Of a DNA stretch of 64,000 bases, positions 26,580 through 35,454 are shown piece by piece. The notes beneath the pieces are model-generated. The model saw only the letters and a program-made list of their open reading frames with translations. It searched no databases and was not told the origin of the DNA. Location of the stretch: the NCBI GenBank assembly GCA_002256245.1, contig NKIU01000007.1, positions 103,825 to 167,824 on the forward strand, in the 5' to 3' direction. Source of the stretch: Pseudorhodobacter sp. PARRP1 (lineage in GTDB: Bacteria > Pseudomonadota > Alphaproteobacteria > Rhodobacterales > Rhodobacteraceae). A program made the position numbers and the translations under genes. Position 1 is the first letter of the stretch; each line of letters starts with the position of its first letter.

Positions 26580-27755
26580 TTACGAACCAAACCCGCCAAA
26601 GCTGCGCGGTGCCGGATCAATCACCACCGCACGCCCGCCTTGAATTTGGGCGATCGCAAGGCCGCGTTCATTGGTGCCATCGCCGCGCAGCCGGAAGATG
26701 CCGTTCACGCCGACAAAGCCTGCGCCTTGGGTCAAGGCTTGCTTCGAAAGCGGGCCGGGGCCTGCCTTTTTCATCAAGGCGCCGATCGCTGCGATGCCAT
26801 CATAGGCAAGGCCCGAAATCGGATGCGGCGGCTCGTTGAAGGTGGATTGGTAGCGCGACTGGTATTGCGCATAAAGTGCGGGATCAGGCAGCGCAAACCA
26901 GCCACCTTGCACACCGGGCAGCCCCAGCGTGGCGGCGGGAATATCCCAGCGCGTCAAGCCGATGAACTGCGCCGAGGCGCTCGACAGGCCATTGTCGGCC
27001 AGAAGCTGGCTGACCAAAGGCAAGGCACCTGCGGTATCGGCGGTCATGAACACGGCCTGCGCACCCGAAGATTTCGCCGCACTCGCAATGCCGGGGGCTG
27101 CGGCCATCACGCCATTCTGCGAGAATTCGTAGCTGCCGGTCGCCACAATGCTGCCGCCCGATTGTGCCACGGCTTGTGCGATGGCAGCCCGGCCCAACTC
27201 GCCTGCGGTGTTGCGATCATGCACAATCATGATCTGCGATTTGCCCTGCCGGACGGCGTAAGCCGCCAATCGGCTGGCGGTGTTGCTGAAGGTCGGCCCA
27301 AGCACGAAGACGTTGTTGCCCGCGATGTCGGGGTTGTTCGAGAACGCCAGCACATTGACGCCAGACCCCGCGACGGCAACGCCTGCGGCATTGGCCTCTT
27401 GCGCGAAGACCGGGCCAAGGATGACTTGGGCACCCTCTGCCACGGCTTTGGTGGCCATGGCTGCGGCTTGCGCGGGCTGACCTGCGGTGTTGTAAACCCG
27501 CAGATCGACTTGCGCCGAGCCGCCCAGATCAGAAATCGCCATCCGCGCGGCATTTTGCAAGGAGCGCGCCAGCAACTCATCGCTCGCCTGACCCGAACCT
27601 GCCGGAACCAGCAGGGCCACTTGAATCTTGCCCGAAGCATTGCCGCCACTGGGGGCGGGCCCCGTCGATGGCACACAAGCGGCCAAGATGACCGCAGCCC
27701 CTGCAACAAGAATTTGGCCCAGCGACTTGCGGGCCCGCGTCAAAACGGACAACAT
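26580..27755 (-). CDS. LppC/LpoA-like lipoprotein, penicillin-binding-protein activator family
   Basis: 391-aa outer-membrane lipoprotein: signal with lipobox LAAC (Cys27), then a periplasmic-binding-protein type I fold (KIQVALLVPAGSGQASDELLARSLQNAARMA; LGPVFAQEANAAGVAV). E. coli LpoA, the homologue of this family, activates PBP1A. It lacks the large N-terminal TPR domain of LpoA, as do most alphaproteobacterial members. Divergent from rsmI with yraN beyond it, the same neighbourhood as E. coli yraL-yraM-yraN. RBS GAGGGAAG precedes the ATG. Confidence 0.88.
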   Translation of the reverse strand: MLSVLTRARKSLGQILVAGAAVILAACVPSTGPAPSGGNASGKIQVALLVPAGSGQASDELLARSLQNAARMAISDLGGSAQVDLRVYNTAGQPAQAAAMATKAVAEGAQVILGPVFAQEANAAGVAVAGSGVNVLAFSNNPDIAGNNVFVLGPTFSNTASRLAAYAVRQGKSQIMIVHDRNTAGELGRAAIAQAVAQSGGSIVATGSYEFSQNGVMAAAPGIASAAKSSGAQAVFMTADTAGALPLVSQLLADNGLSSASAQFIGLTRWDIPAATLGLPGVQGGWFALPDPALYAQYQSRYQSTFNEPPHPISGLAYDGIAAIGALMKKAGPGPLSKQALTQGAGFVGVNGIFRLRGDGTNERGLAIAQIQGGRAVVIDPAPRSFGGFGS

Positions 27756-27837
27756 AGACTTCCCTCACCCATGGCAGACTGACCGTCAGGTTATGCGCAT
27801 CGGGCCGGGAAGTAAACTTGTCAGGGAGGCGGGCCGG

Positions 27838-28710
27838 GTGACGATCAGCAGAGCGGCGCCGGAAAAACAACGCCTCGCGGCCGGGCTTTATTTTCTGGCC
27901 ACGCCGATTGGGGCTGCCCGCGACATCACATTGCGGGCGCTGGATATTCTGGCTGCGGCAGATGTGCTGGCGGCGGAAGATACAAGAACGCTGCGGCATC
28001 TTATGGAAATCCACGGGGTTAGCCTGGGCGATCGCCCGCTGGTGGCCTATCACGAGCACAACAATGACGTGGCGCTGCCGCGGCTGATGCGCGCGATTGC
28101 CGAAGGCAAGTCGGTGGCATATGCGTCAGAGGCCGGAACTCCGCTGATCTCGGACCCCGGGTTTCAGTTGGGGCGTGCGGCGATTGCCGAAGGCTATCAG
28201 GTGCTGTCGGCACCGGGCGCATCGGCGGTGTTATGCGCATTGACCGTGTCGGGCCTGCCCTCGGATCGGTTCATGTTTGCCGGATTTCCACCGTCCGCCA
28301 AGGCCGCGCGGCAAAGCTTCATCCGCGATCTTGCACAGACGCAGGCGACGGTGATCCTTTATGAATCACCCAAACGCGTTAAGGGATTATTAGATGATCT
28401 GGTGCAAGAATTGGGCGAAGGACGTAATGCTGTGGTGTGCCGGGAACTCACCAAGCGATTCGAAGAAGTGTCGCGCGGAACCTTGGGCACGCTTGCGGCG
28501 GCGTTCGACGGGCGCGATGTGAAGGGTGAAATCGTGGTGTTGATTGATCGCGCACCCGAGCAGACGGCAGATGCCGCAACGGTGGAACAGGCGTTGGATC
28601 AGGCTTTGACGCATATGACGATGAAAGATGCGGCGGCGGCGGTGGCGCAGGCTTATGGTTTGCCACGGCGCGATATGTATCAACTTGCATTGAAAAGGAC
28701 AGGCGCATGA
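27838..28710 (+). CDS. rsmI: 16S rRNA (cytidine1402-2'-O)-methyltransferase
   Basis: 290-aa SAM-dependent tetrapyrrole-methylase-fold enzyme. GLYFLATPIGAARDITLRAL, ADVLAAEDTR, YASEAGTPLISDPG and LSAPGASAVLCAL are the family motifs. It 2'-O-methylates C1402 of 16S rRNA. I chose the GTG at 27838, which has GGGAGG 8 bases upstream and gives the usual length; an ATG at 27793 would add 15 residues but has poor RBS spacing. Its stop overlaps the yraN start as ATGA. Confidence 0.93.
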   Translation: MTISRAAPEKQRLAAGLYFLATPIGAARDITLRALDILAAADVLAAEDTRTLRHLMEIHGVSLGDRPLVAYHEHNNDVALPRLMRAIAEGKSVAYASEAGTPLISDPGFQLGRAAIAEGYQVLSAPGASAVLCALTVSGLPSDRFMFAGFPPSAKAARQSFIRDLAQTQATVILYESPKRVKGLLDDLVQELGEGRNAVVCRELTKRFEEVSRGTLGTLAAAFDGRDVKGEIVVLIDRAPEQTADAATVEQALDQALTHMTMKDAAAAVAQAYGLPRRDMYQLALKRTGA

Positions 28711-29060
28711 GCGGAGCACGGTCTTATCACGCAGGGTTTTCTGCCGAAGAACAGGTGGCGCAGCTTTATGATCGCGCGGGCCGCACAGTTTGTGCGCGGC
28801 GTTGGCGCGGTTCGGCCGGCGAAATTGATCTGATCGCCCGCAATGGTGCCGAGGTGATTTTCATCGAGGTCAAGCAAAGCAAGACCCATGCGCAGGCCGC
28901 ACAACATTTGACGGCGCGCCAGATCGCCCGGATTTATGGGGCCGCTTCAGAGTTTCTGGCGGGGGAACCTGCGGGGCAGCTGACCGATGTGCGCTTCGAC
29001 GTGGCTTTGGTTGATGCTGTGGGGCGGATCGAAGTCTTGGAAAACGCCTACGCCGCCTGA
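28707..29060 (+). CDS. yraN: YraN family (UPF0102) endonuclease-like protein
   Basis: 117-aa protein with the restriction-endonuclease-like core G-E-I-D41-L-I-A and IFIE54-V-K56 (PD-(D/E)xK layout). Biochemical role is not settled for the family. Starts inside the rsmI stop (4-base overlap), so translationally coupled; followed by gshB on the same strand. Confidence 0.93.
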   Translation: MSGARSYHAGFSAEEQVAQLYDRAGRTVCARRWRGSAGEIDLIARNGAEVIFIEVKQSKTHAQAAQHLTARQIARIYGAASEFLAGEPAGQLTDVRFDVALVDAVGRIEVLENAYAA

Positions 29061-29115
29061 TTGCATCCGGGCCTGCGTTGCGGCATCAAGTGCGCAATGC
29101 AGTCTGGAGAGTCTC

Positions 29116-30057
29116 ATGCCGCTTAAGGTCGCGCTACAGATGGACCCGATCGGGTCGGTCAATATCAACGGTGACAGCACCTTCCGCATCGCTCTGGAAG
29201 CGCAAGAGCGGGGTCATTCGCTGTTTTTCTACACGCCAGACAAGTTGGCCTTTGTGGAAGGCCGGGTGGTGGCGCGGGGGTTTCCGATCACTTTGCGGCG
29301 CGAGATTGGCAATCATGTCAGCTACGGCCCCGAGGCCGAGGTTGATTTGAGCACGTTTGACGTGGTTTGGCTGCGCCAAGATCCACCGTTTGACATGGGC
29401 TATATCACCACGACGCATTTGCTGGATATGATTCACCCGAAAACTTTGGTGGTGAATGATCCGTTCTGGGTGCGGAATTATCCAGAAAAGCTGCTGGTGT
29501 TGCGTTTCCCTGAATTGACTCCGCCGACGGCGATTGCGCGGGATTTGCAGACGATCCGCGATTTCAAAGCGCGGCATGGCGATATTATTCTGAAGCCGCT
29601 TTATGGCAATGGCGGCGCGGGGGTGTTCCGGCTTGACCCGAACGACCGCAATCTGGCCAGCCTGTATGAGATGTTCACGGGTATCAACCGCGAGCCTTTG
29701 ATCGTGCAGAAATTCCTGCCGGATGTGTCCAAGGGCGACAAGCGGGTGATTCTGGTCGATGGCGTGCCAGTGGGCGCGATCAACCGGGTGCCGCAGGCGG
29801 GCGAGACGCGTTCGAACATGCATGCGGGCGGGCGACCTGAGAAGGTTGCGCTGACGCCGCGCGATCTGGAGATTTGTGCCGCGATCGGGCCAACCCTGCG
29901 TGAGCACGGCCAGATTTTTGTCGGCATCGACGTGATTGGCGATTATCTGACCGAGATCAACGTGACCTCGCCCACCGGTATTCAGGAATTGGAGCGGTTT
30001 GACGGCACCAACACCGCCGCGCTGATCTGGCAGGCGATCGAGGCAAAGCGGGCTTGA
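29116..30057 (+). CDS. gshB: glutathione synthetase
   Basis: 313-aa ATP-grasp ligase joining gamma-glutamylcysteine and glycine. [50 protein letters not shown] (ATP-binding glycine loop) and [17 protein letters not shown] are family signatures. Start MPLKVALQ follows GGAGAG. It supplies glutathione used by frmA and the GST in this window. A shared inverted repeat (30064-30087) follows. Confidence 0.97.
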   Translation: MPLKVALQMDPIGSVNINGDSTFRIALEAQERGHSLFFYTPDKLAFVEGRVVARGFPITLRREIGNHVSYGPEAEVDLSTFDVVWLRQDPPFDMGYITTTHLLDMIHPKTLVVNDPFWVRNYPEKLLVLRFPELTPPTAIARDLQTIRDFKARHGDIILKPLYGNGGAGVFRLDPNDRNLASLYEMFTGINREPLIVQKFLPDVSKGDKRVILVDGVPVGAINRVPQAGETRSNMHAGGRPEKVALTPRDLEICAAIGPTLREHGQIFVGIDVIGDYLTEINVTSPTGIQELERFDGTNTAALIWQAIEAKRA

Positions 30058-30063
30058 TCGAGG

Positions 30064-30087
30064 GTGGGGTCAATTTTTTGACCCCAC
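30064..30087. terminator. inverted repeat between convergent gshB and comM
   Basis: GTGGGGTCAA-tttt-TTGACCCCAC: perfect 10-bp stem overlapping the comM stop codon. Likely bidirectional terminator though no T run follows the stem. Confidence 0.65.
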
Positions 30088-31584
30088 TGCCAAGCGATAG
30101 CTGACCGCTTCGGCGATATGAGGCAGGCGCACTTGCGCTGATTGATCAAGGTCGGCGATGGTGCGGGCGACGCGCAAAACGCGGTGATAGCCGCGCGCCG
30201 ACAGGCCAAAGCGTTCGGCGACTTTGGCCAGCAGGGCGCGGCCTTCGGGATCGGGGGCGGCCACCTGTTCCAGCAGGCTGCCTTCCATATCGGCGTTGAC
30301 GCGCGTGTTCGGGGTGTCTTTGAAGCGTTTGGTTTGCAGATTGCGCGCCGCTTGCACGCGGGCGGCAACGGTCGCGGAACTGTCGCCGGACGACGGCAGA
30401 TCAAGGTCGGTATAGGCCACGGGCGGGACTTCGACGCGCAGATCGAAGCGGTCCATCAGAGGGCCAGAGATGCGGCCCAGATAATCCTCGCCGCAAACGG
30501 GAACTTTCGCGCAGGCGCGGGCGGGGTCTGACATATAGCCGCATTTGCAGGGATTGGCGGCGGCGATCAGCAGAAAGCGGCAAGGATAGCGGATGTGGGC
30601 GTTGGCGCGGGCGACCATGATCTCGCCGGTTTCAATCGGTTGGCGCAGGGTTTCCAGCACGGCGCGGGGGAATTCGGGGAACTCATCCATGAACAACACG
30701 CCGTTGTGGGCGAGTGAGATTTCGCCGGGCTTGGCGCCCTTGCCGCCCCCCACAATCGCCGCCATCGAGGCGGTGTGATGCGGCTCGCGGAAGGGGCGCG
30801 CGCGCGAGATACCGCCTTCGGACAACAGCCCCGCGAGCGAATGAATCATTGAGGTTTCAAGGGCTTCTTGCGCCGATAGTGGTGGCAGGATGCCCGGCAG
30901 GCGGGCGGCGAGCATGGATTTGCCAGACCCCGGCGTGCCGACCATCAGCGCGTGATGACGGCCAGAGGCTGCGATTTCCAGCGCGCGTTTGGCGCGTTCT
31001 TGCCCCTTTACATCGCGGAAATCGCGGCCCGTGGCTTCGGGCGCGACCTCGCCCGCCTCGGCCGGGGTGATCGGGACTTGGCCGGTGTAGTGACGCACCA
31101 CATCGTTGAGGGTGGCGGCGGCGAGGACTTGCGTGGCACCGACCCAGGCGGCCTCGGCCCCGCAGGCCTTGGGGCACAAAAGCGCGCGGTCCTCCTCGGC
31201 GGCGGCCATGGCGGCAGGCAGCGCGCCCAGCACCGGGATCAGGCGGCCATCGAGCGACAACTCTCCCAAGGCCACGGTGGCTTCGACCGCATCTTTCGGG
31301 ATGATATCGAGCGCCGCAAGTAGCGCCAAGGCGATGGGCAGATCGAAATGCGGGCCTTCCTTCGGCAGGTCGGCGGGCGAAAGATTGACCATGATGCGCT
31401 TGGACGGCAGCGCGATGGACATCGACGCCATCGCGGCGCGCACCCGCTCTTTCGCCTCGGACACCGCTTTGTCGGGCAGGCCGACCACGCCAAAGTAAGG
31501 CATCCCGGGGGCAAGGGCGCATTGCACCTCGACGATGCGCGCCTCGACCCCTTCAAAGGCCACGGTATAGGCCCTTGCGACCAT
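30070..31584 (-). CDS. comM: YifB/ComM family Mg-chelatase-like AAA+ ATPase
   Basis: 504-aa AAA+ protein. An N-terminal Lon-like ChlI fold (VEVQCALAPGMPYFGVVGLPDKAV) precedes the ATPase core with Walker A GTPGSGKS (~residues 217-224) and Walker B GVLFMDEF, and a C-terminal Mg-chelatase domain (MEGSLLEQVAAPDPEGRALL). ComM is a branch-migration helicase promoting integration during natural transformation. The cysteine motif NPCKCGY is a family feature. Convergent with gshB. Confidence 0.94.
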   Translation of the reverse strand: MVARAYTVAFEGVEARIVEVQCALAPGMPYFGVVGLPDKAVSEAKERVRAAMASMSIALPSKRIMVNLSPADLPKEGPHFDLPIALALLAALDIIPKDAVEATVALGELSLDGRLIPVLGALPAAMAAAEEDRALLCPKACGAEAAWVGATQVLAAATLNDVVRHYTGQVPITPAEAGEVAPEATGRDFRDVKGQERAKRALEIAASGRHHALMVGTPGSGKSMLAARLPGILPPLSAQEALETSMIHSLAGLLSEGGISRARPFREPHHTASMAAIVGGGKGAKPGEISLAHNGVLFMDEFPEFPRAVLETLRQPIETGEIMVARANAHIRYPCRFLLIAAANPCKCGYMSDPARACAKVPVCGEDYLGRISGPLMDRFDLRVEVPPVAYTDLDLPSSGDSSATVAARVQAARNLQTKRFKDTPNTRVNADMEGSLLEQVAAPDPEGRALLAKVAERFGLSARGYHRVLRVARTIADLDQSAQVRLPHIAEAVSYRLAVGSKN

Positions 31585-31654
31585 TGCACCTCTCCCTGTT
31601 CTTCTTTGTTAACGGGTAGGCGGCAATGGTTTACGAATGGTAAAGATTACGGCT

Positions 31655-32524
31655 TCAGCCTTGATAAAGCGCCATGAATTTCGGCCAGGCCTCGGGGTCG
31701 GCCACAGTTTTGTCGCGGCAGCACGCGTTGCAAAAGCCGATGCGGCGACCTGCGATTTCCAGCACATGCGTGACGGGTTTGCCCGAATAGGGGCAGGCGG
31801 TGTTTTCGGCCATGCTGCCCTCGACGGGGCGACTTGCCAGAGGCACCGGGCCGGGCCACGGGCGACGGGGGTAGTCGCGACGGTAATAGTCTTGATCCGC
31901 GCCGTCGATCATCCCCATGGCACGCCAGCGCCGGAATGACGGATGCGCCAGATGGGCGCGCACGTAAGCCATGGCCCGCGGCGCAAGCGGCAGGTTATAG
32001 CTGGCAATCCGCGCGGCAACCGGGGCGAAAAACGCATCGGCGGCGGAATAGGCCCCGCACAGCCACGTGTCCGAGCCGGTTTGGTCCTGCGCCCAAGCCC
32101 AGATCGTTTCCAGCCGCGCCAAGTCGGCCAACACTTCGGGCGGGGGGCTGCAATCGGTGTAGCTGACCCGCAGGTTCATCGGGCAATGGCTGCGCAGGGC
32201 AACAAACCCTGCGTGCATCTCGGCCGCCACCACCCGGGCGATCGCGCGGGCTTTCGCATCCGCCGGCCAAATTCCTGCATCGGGGTGGCGCGAGGCCAGT
32301 TCTTCGGCGATGGCGATGGTTTCGGGCACCACGACGCCGTCCGGCGTGCGCATGGTGGGCGCGGTGCGGGCCGGGTGAAACGCCTTGAGCATGTCGGCCA
32401 ATTCATCGGTGTAAAGCCGCGCGGTGTGCAGTTTGACGGGGATGTTGAAGGCGTCAAACAGCAGCCAGCCGCGCAGGCTCCAACTGGAATAGGCGCGGTC
32501 GCCGATCACGAGATCATAGGTCAT
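31655..32524 (-). CDS. glutathione S-transferase with C-terminal cysteine-rich domain
   Basis: 289-aa protein. Residues 1-~80 form the thioredoxin-fold GST N-domain (AYSSWSLRGWLL with candidate catalytic serine; VPETIAIAEEL for glutathione binding) and ~90-215 the helical C-domain. The last 46 residues are an added module CPYSGKPV...FCNACCRDK (Cys244, 265, 268, 269) resembling a YHS/TRASH-type metal-binding domain. Substrate unknown; the tail could bind a metal or regulate redox state. Confidence 0.85.
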   Translation of the reverse strand: MTYDLVIGDRAYSSWSLRGWLLFDAFNIPVKLHTARLYTDELADMLKAFHPARTAPTMRTPDGVVVPETIAIAEELASRHPDAGIWPADAKARAIARVVAAEMHAGFVALRSHCPMNLRVSYTDCSPPPEVLADLARLETIWAWAQDQTGSDTWLCGAYSAADAFFAPVAARIASYNLPLAPRAMAYVRAHLAHPSFRRWRAMGMIDGADQDYYRRDYPRRPWPGPVPLASRPVEGSMAENTACPYSGKPVTHVLEIAGRRIGFCNACCRDKTVADPEAWPKFMALYQG

Positions 32525-32723
32525 TGCAGGCTCCGGGTTTTGGGTTGGGTGCAGGCTAGGCCATGGCGATGTGCGATGGAAAGCGCTGATTTGTGCGCAA
32601 GTTCATCACGCATATTGATGAATCGGCGATATTTCATTTTCTGACGTTTGCCATGCATCCAAACCGGGTGGCGCTGCGTAATCCTAGTATCACGCGCAAA
32701 GCACCGCGATATTGGGGGATCAG

Positions 32724-33599
32724 ATGGCACTTGACGCACCCTATCAGAAAGACTTGTCGCGCCAGGCGCGGGCGGCGGAATTGCTGGATGCCGAAACCGA
32801 GTTGCGCTTGGCTTATGCCTGGCGTGACCACCGGGACGAGGCGGCGCTGCACCGCCTGATCACGGCTTACATGCGGCTAGCGATTTCGATGGCGTCGAAG
32901 TTTCGTCGCTACGGCGCGCCGATGAACGATCTTATTCAAGAGGCCTCGTTGGGGCTGATGAAGGCGGCGGAAAAGTTTGACCCAGATCGCGGCGTGCGGT
33001 TTTCGACCTATGCGGTGTGGTGGATCAAGGCCAGCATTCAGGATTACGTGATGCGCAACTGGTCGATGGTGCGCACCGGCAGCACGTCGGCGCAGAAATC
33101 GCTGTTTTTCAATTTGAAGCGGGTGCAGGCCAAGCTGGAGCGTGAGGCCGCCGCCGAAGGGATGGTGCTGGATCAGCACCAGTTGCGTGAGAAAGTCGCG
33201 CATGAAATCGGCGTGCGGGTCGCGGAAGTCGCCATGATGGAGGGCCGTCTGGCCGGGTCTGACGCCTCGCTGAACGCAACGCAAGCGGCAGATGAGGACG
33301 GGCGTGCTTGGATCGACGCGTTGGAAGATGACGGTCCGCAGGCAAGTGAGCGGGTCGAGGCGTCGCATGACACCGCGCGCCTGCGCGAGTGGCTGATCGC
33401 GGCAATGGGCCAGTTGAGCACGCGTGAACGCCATATCGTGGCCGAGCGCCGCCTGCGTGACGAGCCGCGCACGCTGGAATCCCTGGGCGTCGAACTGGGT
33501 CTGTCGAAAGAGCGCATCCGGCAGTTGGAGGCGGCGGCCTATGTCAAGCTGCGCCGCGCGCTGGAGGCGCAATCGCCGGAAGTGCTGGCTTTGCTTTAA
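32724..33599 (+). CDS. rpoH: RNA polymerase sigma-32 (heat-shock) factor
   Basis: 291-aa group 3-like sigma-70 protein. Region 2 is FRRYGAPMNDLIQEASLGLMKAAEKFDPDRGVRFSTYAVWWIKASIQDYV. The RpoH box QKSLFFNLKR (from Gln124) is diagnostic. Region 4 HTH (ESLGVELGLSKERIRQLE) closes the protein. Rhodobacters have two RpoH paralogues; sequence alone here does not tell me firmly which this is, although the divergence from canonical QRKLFFNLR suggests the RpoHII type, linked to oxidative stress. Start at the ATG after GGGGGATC; a TTG is 4 codons upstream. Confidence 0.93.
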   Translation: MALDAPYQKDLSRQARAAELLDAETELRLAYAWRDHRDEAALHRLITAYMRLAISMASKFRRYGAPMNDLIQEASLGLMKAAEKFDPDRGVRFSTYAVWWIKASIQDYVMRNWSMVRTGSTSAQKSLFFNLKRVQAKLEREAAAEGMVLDQHQLREKVAHEIGVRVAEVAMMEGRLAGSDASLNATQAADEDGRAWIDALEDDGPQASERVEASHDTARLREWLIAAMGQLSTRERHIVAERRLRDEPRTLESLGVELGLSKERIRQLEAAAYVKLRRALEAQSPEVLALL

Positions 33600-33667
33600 G
33601 GGCTTGGCCAAAGGGCGTTGAGTTTGCTGCCGCTGCCGCCTACATCTAGGCGCAAAGGGAGTGGGCA

Positions 33668-34864
33668 ATGCTGACGAACAAGCGGATTTTGCTGATCATC
33701 GGCGGCGGCATCGCGGCCTACAAGTCTTTGGCGCTGATCCGGCTTTTGAAGCGGGCAGGGGCTGCGGTTACGCCGGTGTTGACCCGCGCAGGGGCCGAGT
33801 TTGTCACGCCGCTTTCGGTCAGCGCGCTTGCGGGTGAGAAGGTTTACGAGTCGCTGTTCGATCTGACCGACGAGGCCGAGATGGGCCACATCCAGCTTTC
33901 GCGCGTGGCTGATCTGATCGTGGTTGCGCCTGCGACGGCCGATTTGCTGGCCAAGATGGCGCAGGGCCGCGCCGATGATCTGGCCTCGACGCTGCTGTTG
34001 GCGACCGATACGCCTGTGCTGGTGGCCCCGGCGATGAATGTGCGCATGTGGCAGCATCCCGCAACCCGGCGCAACGTAGCCCAGGTGCGCGCCGATGGCG
34101 TGCTGCTGGTCGGCCCGAACGCGGGTGAGATGGCCTGCGGTGAATTTGGCCCAGGTCGCATGGCAGAACCTGAAGAGATCATGCAGGCGATTGAGGCCGT
34201 CTTGTCGCGCGGGCCGTTGGTGGGCAAGCACGTGCTGGTCACCTCTGGCCCCACGCACGAACCGATTGATCCGGTGCGCTATATCGCCAACCGCTCCTCG
34301 GGGGCGCAAGGCACGGCGATTGCGGTGGCGCTGCGCGATCTGGGGGCAAAGGTGACGTTTGTGACCGGCCCCGCCAGCGTGCCTGCGCCCGAGGGCGTTG
34401 CCGTGATACGGGTGGAAACCGCAGCCGAGATGCTGTCCGCGGCAGAGGCGGCGCTGCCCGCCGACGCGGCGGTGATGGCGGCAGCGGTGGCGGATTGGCG
34501 GGTGGCCAATGCCAGCGGGTCCAAGATGAAAAAGGACGGCAGCGGTCACGCTCCGGCGCTGGAGTTTGCCGAAAATGCCGACATTCTCGCGCGGGTGTCT
34601 CAGGGCGCGCAGCGGCCCCGTCTGGTGGTGGGCTTTGCCGCCGAGACAGACCACGTGGCCGAATACGCCGCCGCCAAACGGCTGCGCAAGGGCTGCGACT
34701 GGATCGTGGCCAATGATGTCTCGCCCGCAACCGGGATCATGGGCGGCACCGAAAACGCGGTAACCCTGATCACCGCCGCCGGGTCCGAGGTGTGGCCACG
34801 TATGGCCAAGGATGCCGTGGCGCGGGAATTGGCCGCACGGATTGCGTCGGCCTTGCTGGAGTGA
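33668..34864 (+). CDS. coaBC: bifunctional phosphopantothenoylcysteine decarboxylase/phosphopantothenate-cysteine ligase
   Basis: 398-aa coenzyme A biosynthesis enzyme. CoaC (residues 1-~180): flavoprotein fold GGGIAAYKS, catalytic His74 (MGHIQLSR), substrate clamp PAMNVRMW and GEMACGEFGPGRM with the active-site cysteine. CoaB (~190-398): VTSGPTHEPIDPVRYIANRSSG, AAVADWR and the lysine-containing KMKK loop. Full length. Followed by a repeat and dut. Confidence 0.97.
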   Translation: MLTNKRILLIIGGGIAAYKSLALIRLLKRAGAAVTPVLTRAGAEFVTPLSVSALAGEKVYESLFDLTDEAEMGHIQLSRVADLIVVAPATADLLAKMAQGRADDLASTLLLATDTPVLVAPAMNVRMWQHPATRRNVAQVRADGVLLVGPNAGEMACGEFGPGRMAEPEEIMQAIEAVLSRGPLVGKHVLVTSGPTHEPIDPVRYIANRSSGAQGTAIAVALRDLGAKVTFVTGPASVPAPEGVAVIRVETAAEMLSAAEAALPADAAVMAAAVADWRVANASGSKMKKDGSGHAPALEFAENADILARVSQGAQRPRLVVGFAAETDHVAEYAAAKRLRKGCDWIVANDVSPATGIMGGTENAVTLITAAGSEVWPRMAKDAVARELAARIASALLE

Positions 34865-34867
34865 AGC

Positions 34868-34889
34868 CGGAATTTTGCGGAAAATTCCG
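34868..34889. repeat. palindromic repeat, family C copy 2
   Basis: CGGAATTTT-GCGG-AAAATTCCG, a 9-bp perfect stem, followed by TGGGACAG. Compare the CGTGGACGG linker of the double palindrome at 16853-16895. Located just after the coaBC stop. Confidence 0.6.
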
Positions 34890-34928
34890 TGGGACAGGTT
34901 CTGCTGCGGTTTGGGTTGTGGAACGGTT

Positions 34929-34966
34929 GGATGCCTCCGGCGGGGATATTTGAGCAGAGAGGATGA
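34929..34966 (+). repeat. family A repeat contributing the dut ribosome-binding site
   Basis: CTCCGGCGGGGATATTTGAG... ; bases 34944-34967 are identical over 24 positions to 57932-57955. The AGAGG at its 3' end lies 6 bases before the dut ATG (34969), so the repeat itself supplies the Shine-Dalgarno sequence. Confidence 0.8.
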
Positions 34967-34968
34967 CC

Positions 34969-35454
34969 ATGGCGCTGGTGCAGGTGATGTGGGAGGATTG
35001 GGCAGATCGCGCGGTGGCGCTGCCGGCCTATCAGACGGCAGGGGCGGCGGGGGCGGACATATGTGCCAATCTGGCGCTGGCTGATCGTGCAGCGGGGATC
35101 GAGATTGCCCCGATGGGGCGCGTTCTGGTGCCGACAGGCATTCGCGTGGCGATTGCCCCCGGATACGAGATGCAGATCAGGCCGCGCTCGGGTCTGGCTG
35201 TAAAGTTCGGCATCACGCTGATCAACGCGCCCGGCACCATCGACAGCGATTATCGTGGCCCGTTGGGTGTGGCGTTGGTCAATCTGGGTGCCGCGCCCTA
35301 TGTTGTTCGCCACGGCGACCGTATTGCGCAGGCGGTGCTCGCGCCCGTGGTGCATATGCATGTGCAGGTGGTGGATGCGTTGGACGACACCCAGCGCGGC
35401 ATGGGCGGATTTGGCTCGACCGGGTTTGGGCCGCTTTCTGGGGGCAAGGACTGA
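34969..35454 (+). CDS. dut: deoxyuridine 5'-triphosphate nucleotidohydrolase
   Basis: 161-aa trimeric dUTPase converting dUTP to dUMP + PPi. All five motifs are visible: AGADICA (1), RPRSGLA (2), NAPGTIDSDYRG with the catalytic Asp and Tyr (3), HGDRIAQ (4) and RGMGGFGSTG (5). I chose the second ATG because AGAGG is 6 bases upstream; the first ATG abuts that site. The gene's stop overlaps the start of the ThiF/MoeB gene (TGATG), so the two are coupled. Confidence 0.96.
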   Translation: MALVQVMWEDWADRAVALPAYQTAGAAGADICANLALADRAAGIEIAPMGRVLVPTGIRVAIAPGYEMQIRPRSGLAVKFGITLINAPGTIDSDYRGPLGVALVNLGAAPYVVRHGDRIAQAVLAPVVHMHVQVVDALDDTQRGMGGFGSTGFGPLSGGKD

